A DNA stretch of 47,213 nt from Cryomorphaceae bacterium. Its GTDB lineage: Bacteria; Bacteroidota; Bacteroidia; Flavobacteriales; BACL11. Under the pieces are notes generated by a model. That model did not search any database. It was given only the letters and a program-made list of their open reading frames with translations, and was not told the DNA's origin. Position 1 is the first letter of the stretch, and each line of letters begins with the position of its first letter. Shown in pieces: positions 24,753 to 33,929 of the stretch. A program made the translations under genes and the position numbers. Location of the stretch: the NCBI GenBank assembly GCA_014384505.1, contig JACNFT010000055.1, positions 1 through 47,213 of the forward strand, given 5' to 3'.

Positions 24753-25987
24753 AATTATTAACGAAAACTTCTCTTAATTTTATTTCGGCTTCAGTTATTT
24801 TCTTCCTTCTTGGAAGTGTCGCTATGTATTTTTCAGTGCGTAACATCATAGCTGAGGATTTGCAAAACCGATTGTTACAACAGCAAAAGGATTTTTTTTA
24901 TACTGCTGATCAAAATAATCTTACTGACTTATCGTCCAAATTAGTATTTATTCAAATTACCGATAAAGAAATAATACATTCTTTTTCAGACACGGTCTTA
25001 ATCGTAAATGATTCCTATATTCTTTATCGAAAACTGCAATTTTCTTATTTGAAAGATGAACAATATTATAATGTAAGTATCTTGAAAAACCAAAGCCAAA
25101 GTGATTCATTGATCAAAAAAATAGTAATTATGAATGTTGGTTTTGCTATGCTCTTTTTCCTAATTATGTTTTTTGTGAATAGGCATTCTATTAAAAGTGC
25201 GCTTAGTGTTTTTTACAGTACCATCCGTAAGTTAGAAGATTTTGAACTTAGTAAATTACAAACACTAACCCTTGAAACTGCTGAGGTTCAGGAAATAAAA
25301 AAACTGAATGAAGTATTTGAGAAAATGGCCACTCAAATTTATAATGATTTTGAAGCCCAGAAAGAATATACTGAAAATGTATCACATGAATTGCAAACAC
25401 CTTTAGCAATTATAAGTTCCAAAGCAGATGAGCTAATGCAGGCAGATAATCTTTCCAAAGAACAGATGGAGCAATTGGAGCTACTTTTGGAAACGACCAA
25501 CCGACTATCTAAAATCAATCAGGCACTTATTTTCCTTACCAAAATTGACAACCGTTTTTATACCCAGGGATCATCCTTTTCGTTAAATGATTTAATTAAG
25601 GAAAAACTACAAATTTTTGAGACTGCAATTCAAGATAAAAATTTGAAGTTGGAACTAGATTTATTAGATATTACTCAAATTTATATGAATCCTTATTTGG
25701 CAGAAACCTTAATTATTAACCTTATTAAAAATGCAATTATACATAATTCAAATGGAGGTTTGTTGCGTATTCATTTAAGTAATAATATCTTGAGTATTTC
25801 TAATAGTGGCTCTCCACTTTCATTCCCTGAAAAGGATATCTTTAAAAGATTTACAAGAAGTGAGAATAGTAAAAAGAATCTTGGTATTGGGCTTTCAATT
25901 GTGCAAAGGATTTGTGAATTGTACACTTTCAAAATTGCTTATACTTATGCTAGTGTACATCAATTTAAAATAATTTTTAAAAAATAA
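24749..25987 (+). CDS. Membrane sensor histidine kinase, partner of the preceding regulator
   Basis: A 412-residue protein with membrane helices at about 10-32 and 128-147 enclosing a short periplasmic sensor of about 95 residues. A HAMP-like linker is followed by the dimerisation domain with VSHELQTPLAII (phosphoacceptor His213). The HATPase domain has LIINLIKNAIIHN (N box), a degenerate G1 region (LSISNSGSPL), and GIGLSIVQRICELY (G2). The NSG in place of DNG/DTG in the G1 box is slightly unusual. The sensor shows no metal or heme motif. It ends 3 bp before the rhodanese gene. Confidence 0.92.
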   Translation: MKLLTKTSLNFISASVIFFLLGSVAMYFSVRNIIAEDLQNRLLQQQKDFFYTADQNNLTDLSSKLVFIQITDKEIIHSFSDTVLIVNDSYILYRKLQFSYLKDEQYYNVSILKNQSQSDSLIKKIVIMNVGFAMLFFLIMFFVNRHSIKSALSVFYSTIRKLEDFELSKLQTLTLETAEVQEIKKLNEVFEKMATQIYNDFEAQKEYTENVSHELQTPLAIISSKADELMQADNLSKEQMEQLELLLETTNRLSKINQALIFLTKIDNRFYTQGSSFSLNDLIKEKLQIFETAIQDKNLKLELDLLDITQIYMNPYLAETLIINLIKNAIIHNSNGGLLRIHLSNNILSISNSGSPLSFPEKDIFKRFTRSENSKKNLGIGLSIVQRICELYTFKIAYTYASVHQFKIIFKK

Positions 25988-25990
25988 ATA

Positions 25991-26266
25991 ATGAATATAC
26001 TAGAATTAATTAACGACACAGCAACCACTATTGTTGATGTGAGAACAGAGATTGAATTTGAAGAAGGAAATGTAGAAGGGTCAATAAATATCCCTTTACA
26101 TAATATAATTGAAAAGGTTGAAGAATTAAAGGCAATGCAGCCTTTAGTTTTGTGTTGTCTTTCAGGAGGTAGAAGCGGACAAGCTACAGCCTTTTTACAA
26201 GCTCAGGGTTGTGATGATGTACATAATGGAGGGGGTTGGGAATTTGTAGATGCTCAAAAACGATAA
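25991..26266 (+). CDS. Single-domain rhodanese
   Basis: A 91-residue rhodanese domain, cytoplasmic, without a signal peptide. It has TIVDVRTEIEFEEGNVEGSINIP at the front and the active-site loop CLSGGRSGQA (catalytic Cys56, preceded by Cys55), which is the CxSGxRS form of active sulfurtransferases. A role as persulfide carrier between sulfide oxidation and the CstB-like enzyme is likely from context. It ends 5 bp before the TauE-type permease. Confidence 0.92.
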   Translation: MNILELINDTATTIVDVRTEIEFEEGNVEGSINIPLHNIIEKVEELKAMQPLVLCCLSGGRSGQATAFLQAQGCDDVHNGGGWEFVDAQKR

Positions 26267-26271
26267 TATCC

Positions 26272-27069
26272 TTGGAAACCTTTAATATATTAGGTGTTAT
26301 TGGAGCGCTAGTTATTGGCGTAGTTCTTGGTATAACAGGAGGTGGTGGTTCTATTTTAACAGTTCCTATTCTTGTTTACCTTTTAGGTGTTATGCCTATT
26401 ACTGCAACTGCTTATTCCTTATTTATTGTAGGAACAACTTCATTGTTTGGTACATTCCGTAATATAATGAAACGGATGATTGATTTTCGTGTTGCTTTTG
26501 TATTTTCAATTCCGGCATTTATTGCAGTTTATTTAACTCGCAAGCTGATTATCCCGTCAATACCTACTATTATTTTTACAGTTCAAGACTTTGTTTTAAC
26601 TAAGGATTTGGCTATAATGATTTTCTTTGCATTTATTATGTTTTTTGCTGGAATCTCTATGCTAAGATCAAGGAAGAGTATTAAGGTTAAACAAGTTAGT
26701 GAATTTAACTACTTTATTATAATTATTGAAGGTTTTGTAGTTGGAATTCTTACTGGCCTTGTAGGAGCAGGTGGAGGTTTCTTAATCATTCCTGCCTTAG
26801 TGTTATTTGCTAATTTACCAATGAAAAGGGCAGTAGCTACCTCCCTTATGATTATTTCCATAAAATCATTAATTGGCTTTTTAGGTGATATTGGAAATAT
26901 TGAAATTGATTGGGAGTTTCTGCTTATGTTTTCAATATTATCTATTATTGGAATTATTATTGGAATTTATCTTAGTAATTTTATAGACGGAAAAAAAATT
27001 AAAAAAGCTTTTGGTTGGTTTGTACTAGTCATGGCAATATATATCATAATTAAAGAAATACTATTTTAA
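26272..27069 (+). CDS. TauE/SafE (DUF81) family permease
   Basis: A 265-residue permease with about eight membrane helices. The two DUF81 repeats are marked by GITGGGGSILTVPILVYLLG near the N-terminus and GLVGAGGGFLIIPALVLFANLPMKRAVATSL in the second half. Members export sulfite or sulfoacetate, or move other sulfur anions. I place the start at the TTG at 26272 directly after the rhodanese stop; the alternative TTG at 26236 lies within the rhodanese frame and adds 12 unlikely residues. No ATG is available near the family N-terminus. It would export sulfite or thiosulfate made by the adjacent dioxygenase; this is inference. Confidence 0.88.
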   Translation: METFNILGVIGALVIGVVLGITGGGGSILTVPILVYLLGVMPITATAYSLFIVGTTSLFGTFRNIMKRMIDFRVAFVFSIPAFIAVYLTRKLIIPSIPTIIFTVQDFVLTKDLAIMIFFAFIMFFAGISMLRSRKSIKVKQVSEFNYFIIIIEGFVVGILTGLVGAGGGFLIIPALVLFANLPMKRAVATSLMIISIKSLIGFLGDIGNIEIDWEFLLMFSILSIIGIIIGIYLSNFIDGKKIKKAFGWFVLVMAIYIIIKEILF

Positions 27070-27070
27070 A

Positions 27071-28474
27071 ATGAAAGTAGAACAAATTTATACAAGCTGT
27101 TTAGCCCAGGGTGCTTATTACATTGAAAGTAATGGCCAGGCTGCTGTGATTGATCCTTTACGTGAAGTTGAGGCTTATATTGAAATGGCGGCAGAAAGAG
27201 GAGCTAAAATTAAATATGTTTTTGAAACACATTTTCATGCGGACTTTGTAAGTGGACACCTTAGCTTGGCAAAAAAAACAGGAGCTCAAATTGTATTTGG
27301 ACCTACAGCAAAAACTAATTTTGAAGCTGTTATTGCTGAGGATAATCAAGTATTTGAAATAGGAAATATAAGCATCAAAGTTTTGCATACACCAGGACAC
27401 ACTATGGAAAGTTCTTGCTACTTACTAAGTAATGAAAAGGGAGAAGATAAAGCTATTTTTTCAGGAGACACCTTGTTTTTAGGTGATGTAGGTCGCCCTG
27501 ATTTAGCACAAAAATCAGATATGACTGAGCAAGATTTAGCAGGAATTTTATTTGATAGCTTAAGAAAAAAAATAATACCTTTAGCGGATGATGTAATTGT
27601 TTATCCTGGGCATGGAGCTGGTTCGGCTTGTGGGAAAAATATGAGTAAGGAAACTGTAGGAACTATAGGGCATGAGAAAGCGAATAATTATGCTTTGCGT
27701 GTTGATATGACTAAGCAAGATTTTATAAATGAACTAATAGATGGAATTTTGCCTCCACCAGCTTATTTCTCAGAAAATGTAAGGTTAAATATTGAGGGAA
27801 CTTCTTCAGTTGATGTGGTTATTGAAAAAGCTTTTAAGCCCGTTTCAGTAGCGGATTTTAAAGAATTTTCAACAAAGAAAAATACAATTATTTTAGATGT
27901 ACGTCATCAAAAAGAATTTGTAAAAGGTTTTATTCCAAATTCTATTTTTATTGGAATTGATGGAGGTTTTGCTCCTTGGGCAGGGGCCATTATTAAAACT
28001 GTTGATACATCAATTTTATTGGTGTGTGATAAGGATAGGTTGCAAGAAACAGCTACTCGATTATCACGTGTAGGTTTTGATAATATACTTGGACATTTGC
28101 AGGGTGGTATTAATGCTTGGGATGTAAATGATTTAGACACTATGCAATCTATTTCATCTGAAAATTTTGCAAGCATTTATAAGAAAAATAATGCTATTCA
28201 TATTGTTGATGTACGTAAAGCGAGCGAATACAATAGTCAGCATATTAGCGGTGCTGAATTGGCTCCTTTAGGTAACTTGGATAAGCAGCACGATAAATTT
28301 ACTACAATAAATGAAAATTTTGTGCACTGTGCAGCAGGTTACCGATCAGTTATTGCTGGTTCATTGCTAAAAAAACAAGGAATTAACAACGTCATTAATG
28401 TTGAGGGAGGCTTTGCTGCTATTAAAGAAACAGCTATTCCTTTGTCTGATTTTATCTGTCCTACAACTTTATAA
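27071..28474 (+). CDS. CstB-like persulfide dioxygenase with two rhodanese domains
   Basis: A 467-residue cytoplasmic enzyme. Residues 1-240 are an ETHE1-type metallo-beta-lactamase domain with ETHFHADFVSGH (His54, His56, Asp58), LHTPGHTMES (third His), FSGDTLFLGDVGRPDL and VYPGHG, fitting a mononuclear iron site. Residues 265-355 are a first rhodanese domain with a degenerate loop CDKDR (Cys319). Residues 370-465 are a second with the intact loop CAAGYRS (Cys420). This MBL plus degenerate plus active rhodanese order is that of staphylococcal CstB, which oxidises persulfides and yields thiosulfate or sulfite. It sits one base after the permease and three before the methyltransferase. Confidence 0.9.
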   Translation: MKVEQIYTSCLAQGAYYIESNGQAAVIDPLREVEAYIEMAAERGAKIKYVFETHFHADFVSGHLSLAKKTGAQIVFGPTAKTNFEAVIAEDNQVFEIGNISIKVLHTPGHTMESSCYLLSNEKGEDKAIFSGDTLFLGDVGRPDLAQKSDMTEQDLAGILFDSLRKKIIPLADDVIVYPGHGAGSACGKNMSKETVGTIGHEKANNYALRVDMTKQDFINELIDGILPPPAYFSENVRLNIEGTSSVDVVIEKAFKPVSVADFKEFSTKKNTIILDVRHQKEFVKGFIPNSIFIGIDGGFAPWAGAIIKTVDTSILLVCDKDRLQETATRLSRVGFDNILGHLQGGINAWDVNDLDTMQSISSENFASIYKKNNAIHIVDVRKASEYNSQHISGAELAPLGNLDKQHDKFTTINENFVHCAAGYRSVIAGSLLKKQGINNVINVEGGFAAIKETAIPLSDFICPTTL

Positions 28475-28477
28475 AAT

Positions 28478-29086
28478 ATGAGTAAGGAGCATTGGGAAAA
28501 TATATATGCAACTAAAGATATGCAAGAAGTAAGTTGGTTTCAAAAAGTTCCTACAACTTCTTTGGAATTAATTAATCAAGTTGCTGAAAATAAGCAGGAC
28601 GCAATTATTGATATTGGGGGTGGTGATGGATTTTTGGTTGATAATTTACTTGCATTAGGATATACTGATATTACAGTTTTAGATATTTCCAAAAATGCAA
28701 TTGATAGAGCAAAAAAACGATTAGGTAAGTTGGCTGAAAAAGTAAAATGGATAGTAGCTGACATTAATGAATTTGTTCCTAATAAAGAGTATGTCATTTG
28801 GCATGATAGAGCAGTGTTTCATTTCTTAACGGAGCAGCAAGACAAAGAAAATTATCGTATATTAGTAAATACAGCTGTTAGCGGTTATTTTATTTTAGCT
28901 ACTTTCTCAGATCAGGGGCCAGATAAGTGTAGTGGATTGGAAATTTGCAACTATGCTAAGCAGGATATTCAAGCTTTTTTTTCTTTTAATTTCAGAATGA
29001 TACGCTCCTTTAAATACAACCATCCAACCCCATTTGGTTTGTACCAGAATTTTATATTTTCAGTCTTTAGTAAGATGAACGAATAA
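28478..29086 (+). CDS. Class I SAM-dependent methyltransferase, last gene of the sulfur operon
   Basis: A 202-residue Rossmann methyltransferase with motif I IIDIGGGDGFLVDNLL (about 44-59) and VLDISKNAIDRAKKRL. The N-terminus HWENIYATKDMQEVSWFQKVPTTSL is typical of a subfamily annotated as class I or thiopurine/aconitate-like methyltransferase. It has Trp/Phe near the substrate pocket and HDRAVFHFL in place of the motif IV region. Members of this branch occur beside rhodanese and MBL genes in Bacteroidota, from memory. The substrate is unknown; S-methylation of a thiol is a reasonable guess. No terminator is seen before the next promoter. Confidence 0.85.
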   Translation: MSKEHWENIYATKDMQEVSWFQKVPTTSLELINQVAENKQDAIIDIGGGDGFLVDNLLALGYTDITVLDISKNAIDRAKKRLGKLAEKVKWIVADINEFVPNKEYVIWHDRAVFHFLTEQQDKENYRILVNTAVSGYFILATFSDQGPDKCSGLEICNYAKQDIQAFFSFNFRMIRSFKYNHPTPFGLYQNFIFSVFSKMNE

Positions 29087-29135
29087 GAATTCATTTTTTT
29101 TAGAAAATATTAGCTAATTAACACATAAATTATTA

Positions 29136-29143
29136 TATTTTTG
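29136..29143 (+). promoter_or_regulatory. -7 promoter element for the metal-type operon
   Basis: TATTTTTG matches TAnnTTTG and lies 27 bp upstream of the ATG at 29171. It is the only consensus element in the 84-bp gap after the methyltransferase, and marks the start of the four-gene operon. Confidence 0.5.
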
Positions 29144-29170
29144 TATACTAAATTAACTAAAAAAGTTATC

Positions 29171-31195
29171 ATGAATAAATTTTATTTCACAATAGGACTA
29201 TCAATATTATGCCTTTTTGCTTTTGCCCAATGTCCAACAGGGCAAACTGAAGTTACCATTGATGTAGGTACAGATAACTATGGATATGAAATTTATTGGG
29301 AATTAGCACCTACAGGAAGTAATTGTGGTAGTACAGCAATACTTTTTTCAGGTGGAAATTCTGCTGTTGGCTGTAATGCTAATAATGTAAATTCTGGAGG
29401 CTATTCTAGTAATACTGTAATTTATGAAGGTCCTTGGTGCTTAACGGATGGAGCTAGTTATGATATTATATCACGTGATGGTTATGGTGATGGAATGGCT
29501 AGTTTTGTGACTAATATTGGTTCCTGGCCTATGTATAATTTCTCTCATGGAAATTCTAATAATGAAACTTTTACTTTCTCTGTTGTCCCTCCTCCTGCAA
29601 TTGATGGTGCAATGCTAAACATTAAAACTCCTTCGTATATTTTAGTTGGTAATATTAATTTAGAAGCAAAAATTAAGAATTTGGGTTCTATGACTATTAA
29701 TTCTATAGATGTTAACTATACTATTAATGGGGGTGCTATTGTTAGTCAAAACTTATCAGGATTAAATATTTATGCGCTTACATCATATGATTTAACTCAT
29801 CCTACAGTTTGGACTCCTGCTACAACAGGAGCTTACTCTGTTGAATTATGGATTTCCAATATTAATGGACAAGGCGTAGATGCAGTGCCTTCTAATGATA
29901 ATTTGATAAAAACAATTAATGTTAAAGATCCTATTCCAAACATTATTCCATCTTATACTTCAGTTAATAATACTTTCACATATGATGTGATAGTGAACTC
30001 TAGTAATCAAATTAATCAGCCAAGAGATTTAGATTTTCATCCTAATGGAGATTTATGGATTATAAATACAGGCACTGAAAACTCAGGAGGTAGTACGGTA
30101 AAAGTGACAAATCCTGGAATGACTTCTCAAAACTCACTTTGGGAACAAGATGGAAATGCATGGCACTTTATGTCTTTACCTTCAGCAATTGCCTTTAGTG
30201 ATAATGGTAATTTTGCAACTTCAACTTCTGTCTTAGATGCCAATCATGGTGGAAATCAATTTACAGGTCCCACATTATGGTCGTCAGATCCTTTAATTTA
30301 TGCTAAAGATGCAGGTCCTGGAACTAATGGATCTCATTTAGATATGTTACATGCAAGTCCATACTCAATGGGAATTGCATCAGAAAAAGATAATGTTTTT
30401 TGGGTGTATGATGATTATAGTAATGATATAGTTCGTTATGATTTTGCAGAGGATCATGGTCCTGGTAATTCTGATCATGATGATGGAGAGTTAATAAGAT
30501 ATCAAGGAATGGGGCTTAGTGCAATTAATCATACTATTGTAAATCATTTAGTATTAGATGAAGATAAAAAGTGGTTATATTTTGTAGATGGAGGGAATCA
30601 AAGAGTATTACGATTAGATATTACGAATGGAACAGCTATTCCAGCACCATCTTCATTTTTACTGCAAGAAACTCTAGCTGAATATCAAAAGATGACTGGT
30701 TTTTCTTGGGAGGAAGTAGTAATAACAGGTTTAGTTCAGCCTGCAGGAATTGATATTATTGATAATAGCTTAGTGGTTACTGACCATAGTAATGGTGATA
30801 TTGTTTTTTATGATGTAAATACTATTCCTGCAACTGAAATTGGAAGAATACAAACTAATGAGCCAGGGATTATGGGTGCTGTAATAGGTCCTAATGGAAA
30901 GCTTTGGTATGCTAATGCAACTTTAAATAAGGTTGTTAAAATTGAGCCTTCAACTATTATATCAGATGTTGTAGAAAGTCAATTCGTTTTAAATGGAAAC
31001 CGTATTTTTCCCAATCCGGTTTCTAATACCCTACATTTTACAAAAAATGCTACATTTGCAGCTGTATTTGATATCAATGGTAAATTAATTTTATCAGCAA
31101 ACAATAATATAAAAGCTATTGATGTTAGTATGTTGAATGAAGGAGTTTACTTTATTGATGTAGATGGTGTCAAATCAAAATTTATAAAATATTAA
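29171..31195 (+). CDS. T9SS-exported His-rich beta-propeller protein
   Basis: A 674-residue protein with a Sec signal peptide (MNKFYFTIGLSILCLFAFA) and a C-terminal type IX sorting domain of about 70 residues (RIFPNPVSNTLHF ... GVYFIDVDG, ending KFIKY). The ATG at 29171 is preferred to a TTG at 29141. After a Cys-containing N-terminal domain (about 22-150) and a CARDB-like Ig domain (about 165-265), residues 280-600 look like a propeller, with NHL-like blades (DLDFHPNGDLWIINTG, LYFVDGGNQRVLRLD, LWYANATLNKVVKIEP). This part has many His (AWHFMS, DANHGG, SHLDMLHASPYSMG, EDHGPGNSDHDDGE, NHTIVNHL, TDHSNG), suggesting metal binding. It is operonic with metal-type genes. Family unknown. Confidence 0.8.
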   Translation: MNKFYFTIGLSILCLFAFAQCPTGQTEVTIDVGTDNYGYEIYWELAPTGSNCGSTAILFSGGNSAVGCNANNVNSGGYSSNTVIYEGPWCLTDGASYDIISRDGYGDGMASFVTNIGSWPMYNFSHGNSNNETFTFSVVPPPAIDGAMLNIKTPSYILVGNINLEAKIKNLGSMTINSIDVNYTINGGAIVSQNLSGLNIYALTSYDLTHPTVWTPATTGAYSVELWISNINGQGVDAVPSNDNLIKTINVKDPIPNIIPSYTSVNNTFTYDVIVNSSNQINQPRDLDFHPNGDLWIINTGTENSGGSTVKVTNPGMTSQNSLWEQDGNAWHFMSLPSAIAFSDNGNFATSTSVLDANHGGNQFTGPTLWSSDPLIYAKDAGPGTNGSHLDMLHASPYSMGIASEKDNVFWVYDDYSNDIVRYDFAEDHGPGNSDHDDGELIRYQGMGLSAINHTIVNHLVLDEDKKWLYFVDGGNQRVLRLDITNGTAIPAPSSFLLQETLAEYQKMTGFSWEEVVITGLVQPAGIDIIDNSLVVTDHSNGDIVFYDVNTIPATEIGRIQTNEPGIMGAVIGPNGKLWYANATLNKVVKIEPSTIISDVVESQFVLNGNRIFPNPVSNTLHFTKNATFAAVFDINGKLILSANNNIKAIDVSMLNEGVYFIDVDGVKSKFIKY

Positions 31196-31196
31196 C

Positions 31197-31655
31197 ATGA
31201 AGTTGAAAGAAATATTCAAAGTAGTTTTTTCTATTGTGATGGCCGTATTTATACTGTCTGTTTCAATGGGAATGAATATTTCCAAAATGAATTGTGATGA
31301 AGATGGAAGTGTGTACCTAGGTATTGAAGTTCCTTCTTGTAGTGAGGAATATGAAGTGGTTTGTAATGAGGAACAAGAAAAAGTTTCGTGTTGTATGCTT
31401 GAGGTTGTAAAATCATGTTGCCCTGAAACTAATGATGAATCCTGCGCAAGTAGTACTCAGAATATTCATTATGATTTTGAAACTATATTAACTGTTTTTG
31501 AACATGATTTTTCAGCAAAAGCTAGTTTACTTTCTTTCTTCAATTCGTATGATAGTAAATCATATTTTGTAAAAGTTAATAATTATTTTAGTGGTATACC
31601 ACCACCTAAGCTGAACAAACCTGAATTATCTCAAATACAATCATTTTTACTATAG
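31197..31655 (+). CDS. HYC_CC_PP-like Cys-rich small exported protein
   Basis: A 152-residue protein with an N-terminal hydrophobic helix (about 8-26) serving as signal or anchor. It has scattered Cys (33, 48, 57) and two CC pairs in a CCMLEVVKSCCPE block (about 65-77), another Cys near 83, and a late GIPPPKLNKPEL segment. This CC...CC...PPP layout fits the small Bacteroidota HYC_CC_PP family that accompanies TonB receptors and HMA proteins. It probably binds a soft metal or acts as a periplasmic chaperone; function is not established. It starts one base after the propeller gene stop. Confidence 0.75.
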   Translation: MKLKEIFKVVFSIVMAVFILSVSMGMNISKMNCDEDGSVYLGIEVPSCSEEYEVVCNEEQEKVSCCMLEVVKSCCPETNDESCASSTQNIHYDFETILTVFEHDFSAKASLLSFFNSYDSKSYFVKVNNYFSGIPPPKLNKPELSQIQSFLL

Positions 31656-31659
31656 GATT

Positions 31660-31690
31660 AACTCTTGTTAACTAGAGTTTTAATTTTATA
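31660..31690 (+). terminator. Weak hairpin between two operon genes
   Basis: The stem AACTCT (31660-31665) / AGAGTT (31674-31679) with an eight-base loop is followed by TTTAATTTTA. It is weak for a terminator and lies in the 44-bp gap before the receptor gene. It could lower or tune read-through to the receptor. Confidence 0.25.
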
Positions 31691-31699
31691 AAATAAAAA

Positions 31700-33910
31700 A
31701 TGAAAAAGATAATAATTATTGCAATAGTGCTTATTGCAAGTTTAAATACAAAAGCACAAAATCAAATAATAGGAAAGGTTGTTGAAATAATCAAGGATGG
31801 ATCAGAACTTCCAATTCCTGGAGCTAATGTGTATTGGGAAGGGACTACAACTGGTGCAGCTACTGAGGGGGATGGAAATTTCTCAATTGTTGAACCAACT
31901 TCATTTCCTGCAACTATAGTCGTGAGTTTTGTGGGCTATCAACAATATACTCAGCTGATAGAGGCTAATACTCAACTTCAGATATACCTTACTCCATCCC
32001 TTGAACTAAAAGAGGTAAAAGTAAAGGGGAAGGTAAATACAACTAAGTTCTCTACAGTTAACTCTATTAATATGCAAACCCTTTCAACTGGTGAGTTGGA
32101 AAAAGCAGCCTGTTGTAATCTCTCGGAAAGTTTCAGTACAAACGCTACTGTTGATGTTAATTTTACTGATGCTGTTTCGGGAGCTAAGAAAATTCAAATG
32201 TTAGGTTTGGATGGTGCTTATACGCAGATAACACAAGAAAACATGCCTTTAATAAGAGGGATTTCCTCTGCTTATGGTTTGAGTTATGTCCCAGGTACTT
32301 GGATAGAATCGATACAAATTATAAAAGGAAGTGGTTCAGTTGTGAATGGTTTTGAATCCTTTGCCGGTCAGATTAATTTGGAATATTATAAGCCAGAATC
32401 AGCTCCTAAATTATTTTGGAATGGCTATACGAATTCTGAAGGAAAATTAGAAAATAATTTGTTGTTTGCTAAAAAAGTAGGAGCTTGGAAAAGTAATCTG
32501 TTTACACATGTTTCTTATTTTGACGGAGAGCCAGACCACAATGAAGATATGTTTTTAGATGTGCCAAAAGTAAAGCAGGTAAATATGTTAAACAGATGGG
32601 ATTATAAGGGGGATGGGAGTTATCACATTTCATTAACTGCAAGAGGCTTAGTTGAGGATAGATTAGGAGGGACTATCGAAAATGCGATTAACCCCTATGA
32701 TGTTAATATTCATAATGACTTATTAGAGTTTACTTCAAAAACTGGAGCTATACAACCAAACTCTCCTGGTAAAAGTGCAGGTTTGCAAACTTCTTTCAGA
32801 AGGCATAATCAAACGGCTATTTTTGGAGAGAATAATTACAAAGGCTTACAGGAAAGTGCATACCTTAATCTTATCAGACAAACTTATATTGGAAGTACTA
32901 ACCATAAATTGAAATATGGAACAAGTTATTATGCGGATAGATATACCGAAAGTTTTTCAGGACATATTGATACTGCTTTTACCGATAACGTAAGAGTAGA
33001 TTTGATGACAGGTGTTTTTTCAGAGTATTCTTACAAATGGGGTGAAAGTTTTAATTTGACTGCTGGAATACGTGCAGATTATTACAATAATTCTGAAGAA
33101 ATAAATTATCTACCAAGGTTAAATATGAAATACAATCCAACAGAAAAAATGGCAATTCGTTTTTCAGCAGGAAAGGCTTTTCGTGTAGCTAATGTGTTTG
33201 TTGAAAATGCTTCTTTTTTAGCTTCTAATAGAGAAATTTCAGTTGGCAATTTAAATCCTGAAATAGCTTGGAATTATGGTGCGAACATTACGTATTGTTT
33301 TTATCTCTTTGGAAGAGAAGGTACTATTAATGCAGATGCCTATCGTACTGATTTTGAAAATCAAATTGTGGTTGATATTGAAAATCAAAATGAGTTATCG
33401 TTTTATAATTTAGAAGGAGATTCCTATGCAACTAGTATGCAATTGGATTTTGCTTATGAGTTGTTTGATCGCTTTGATATAAAGATGGCCTATAAGATAA
33501 ATGATGTGAAAAGCACCTATGATGATGAGGGAATTAAAGAATCTCCGCTTACTCCAAAAGATAGAGCATTATTAAATCTTTCTTATGCTACTAATTTTGA
33601 TAAATGGATGTTTGATGTTACGGCTAACTATGTAGGTGAGAGTAGGATTCCTAATCATAATTTAAATTCAGATCCATCTGTTTTGAATAATTTTTCAGAC
33701 CCATTTTACTTGTATAATACTCAAATAACCAAGAAATTTCGCAAATTTGATGTGTATGTTGGGGGGGAAAATTTACTAGGTTATGTCCAGAAAAATCCAA
33801 TATTAGGAACACCTATTCCAAATTCAGATACTGCTTTTGATGCTTCATTAATTTATGCGCCCATTAATGGTAGAATGATATATGCAGGATTTCGATTTAA
33901 AATTAAATAA
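31700..33910 (+). CDS. TonB-dependent receptor, metal (copper-type) branch
   Basis: A 736-residue outer-membrane receptor with a signal peptide (about 1-19). A CarboxypepD_reg-like domain spans about 22-105 (GKVVEIIKDGSELPIPGANVYWEG, FVGYQQY), then a plug (about 115-230) and the barrel. The plug carries a CC pair (Cys138-Cys139, AACCNLSESFSTN) followed by the family-typical VDVNFTDAVSGAKKIQMLGL and SIQIIKGSGSVVNGFESFAGQINLEY. Receptors of this branch lie next to HMA-domain and CC-rich small proteins and are often annotated as copper or generic metal receptors. TonB/ExbBD are not in this window. It ends 19 bp before the HMA gene. Confidence 0.87.
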   Translation: MKKIIIIAIVLIASLNTKAQNQIIGKVVEIIKDGSELPIPGANVYWEGTTTGAATEGDGNFSIVEPTSFPATIVVSFVGYQQYTQLIEANTQLQIYLTPSLELKEVKVKGKVNTTKFSTVNSINMQTLSTGELEKAACCNLSESFSTNATVDVNFTDAVSGAKKIQMLGLDGAYTQITQENMPLIRGISSAYGLSYVPGTWIESIQIIKGSGSVVNGFESFAGQINLEYYKPESAPKLFWNGYTNSEGKLENNLLFAKKVGAWKSNLFTHVSYFDGEPDHNEDMFLDVPKVKQVNMLNRWDYKGDGSYHISLTARGLVEDRLGGTIENAINPYDVNIHNDLLEFTSKTGAIQPNSPGKSAGLQTSFRRHNQTAIFGENNYKGLQESAYLNLIRQTYIGSTNHKLKYGTSYYADRYTESFSGHIDTAFTDNVRVDLMTGVFSEYSYKWGESFNLTAGIRADYYNNSEEINYLPRLNMKYNPTEKMAIRFSAGKAFRVANVFVENASFLASNREISVGNLNPEIAWNYGANITYCFYLFGREGTINADAYRTDFENQIVVDIENQNELSFYNLEGDSYATSMQLDFAYELFDRFDIKMAYKINDVKSTYDDEGIKESPLTPKDRALLNLSYATNFDKWMFDVTANYVGESRIPNHNLNSDPSVLNNFSDPFYLYNTQITKKFRKFDVYVGGENLLGYVQKNPILGTPIPNSDTAFDASLIYAPINGRMIYAGFRFKIK

Positions 33911-33929
33911 TAATTAAATAAATAATAAC

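Noticed and set aside
26236..26271. Upstream TTG start for the TauE-type permease
   Set aside because: It would encode MGICRCSKTIIS out of the rhodanese 3' end in another frame, an unlikely permease N-terminus; the TTG at 26272 just after the rhodanese stop is more sensible.
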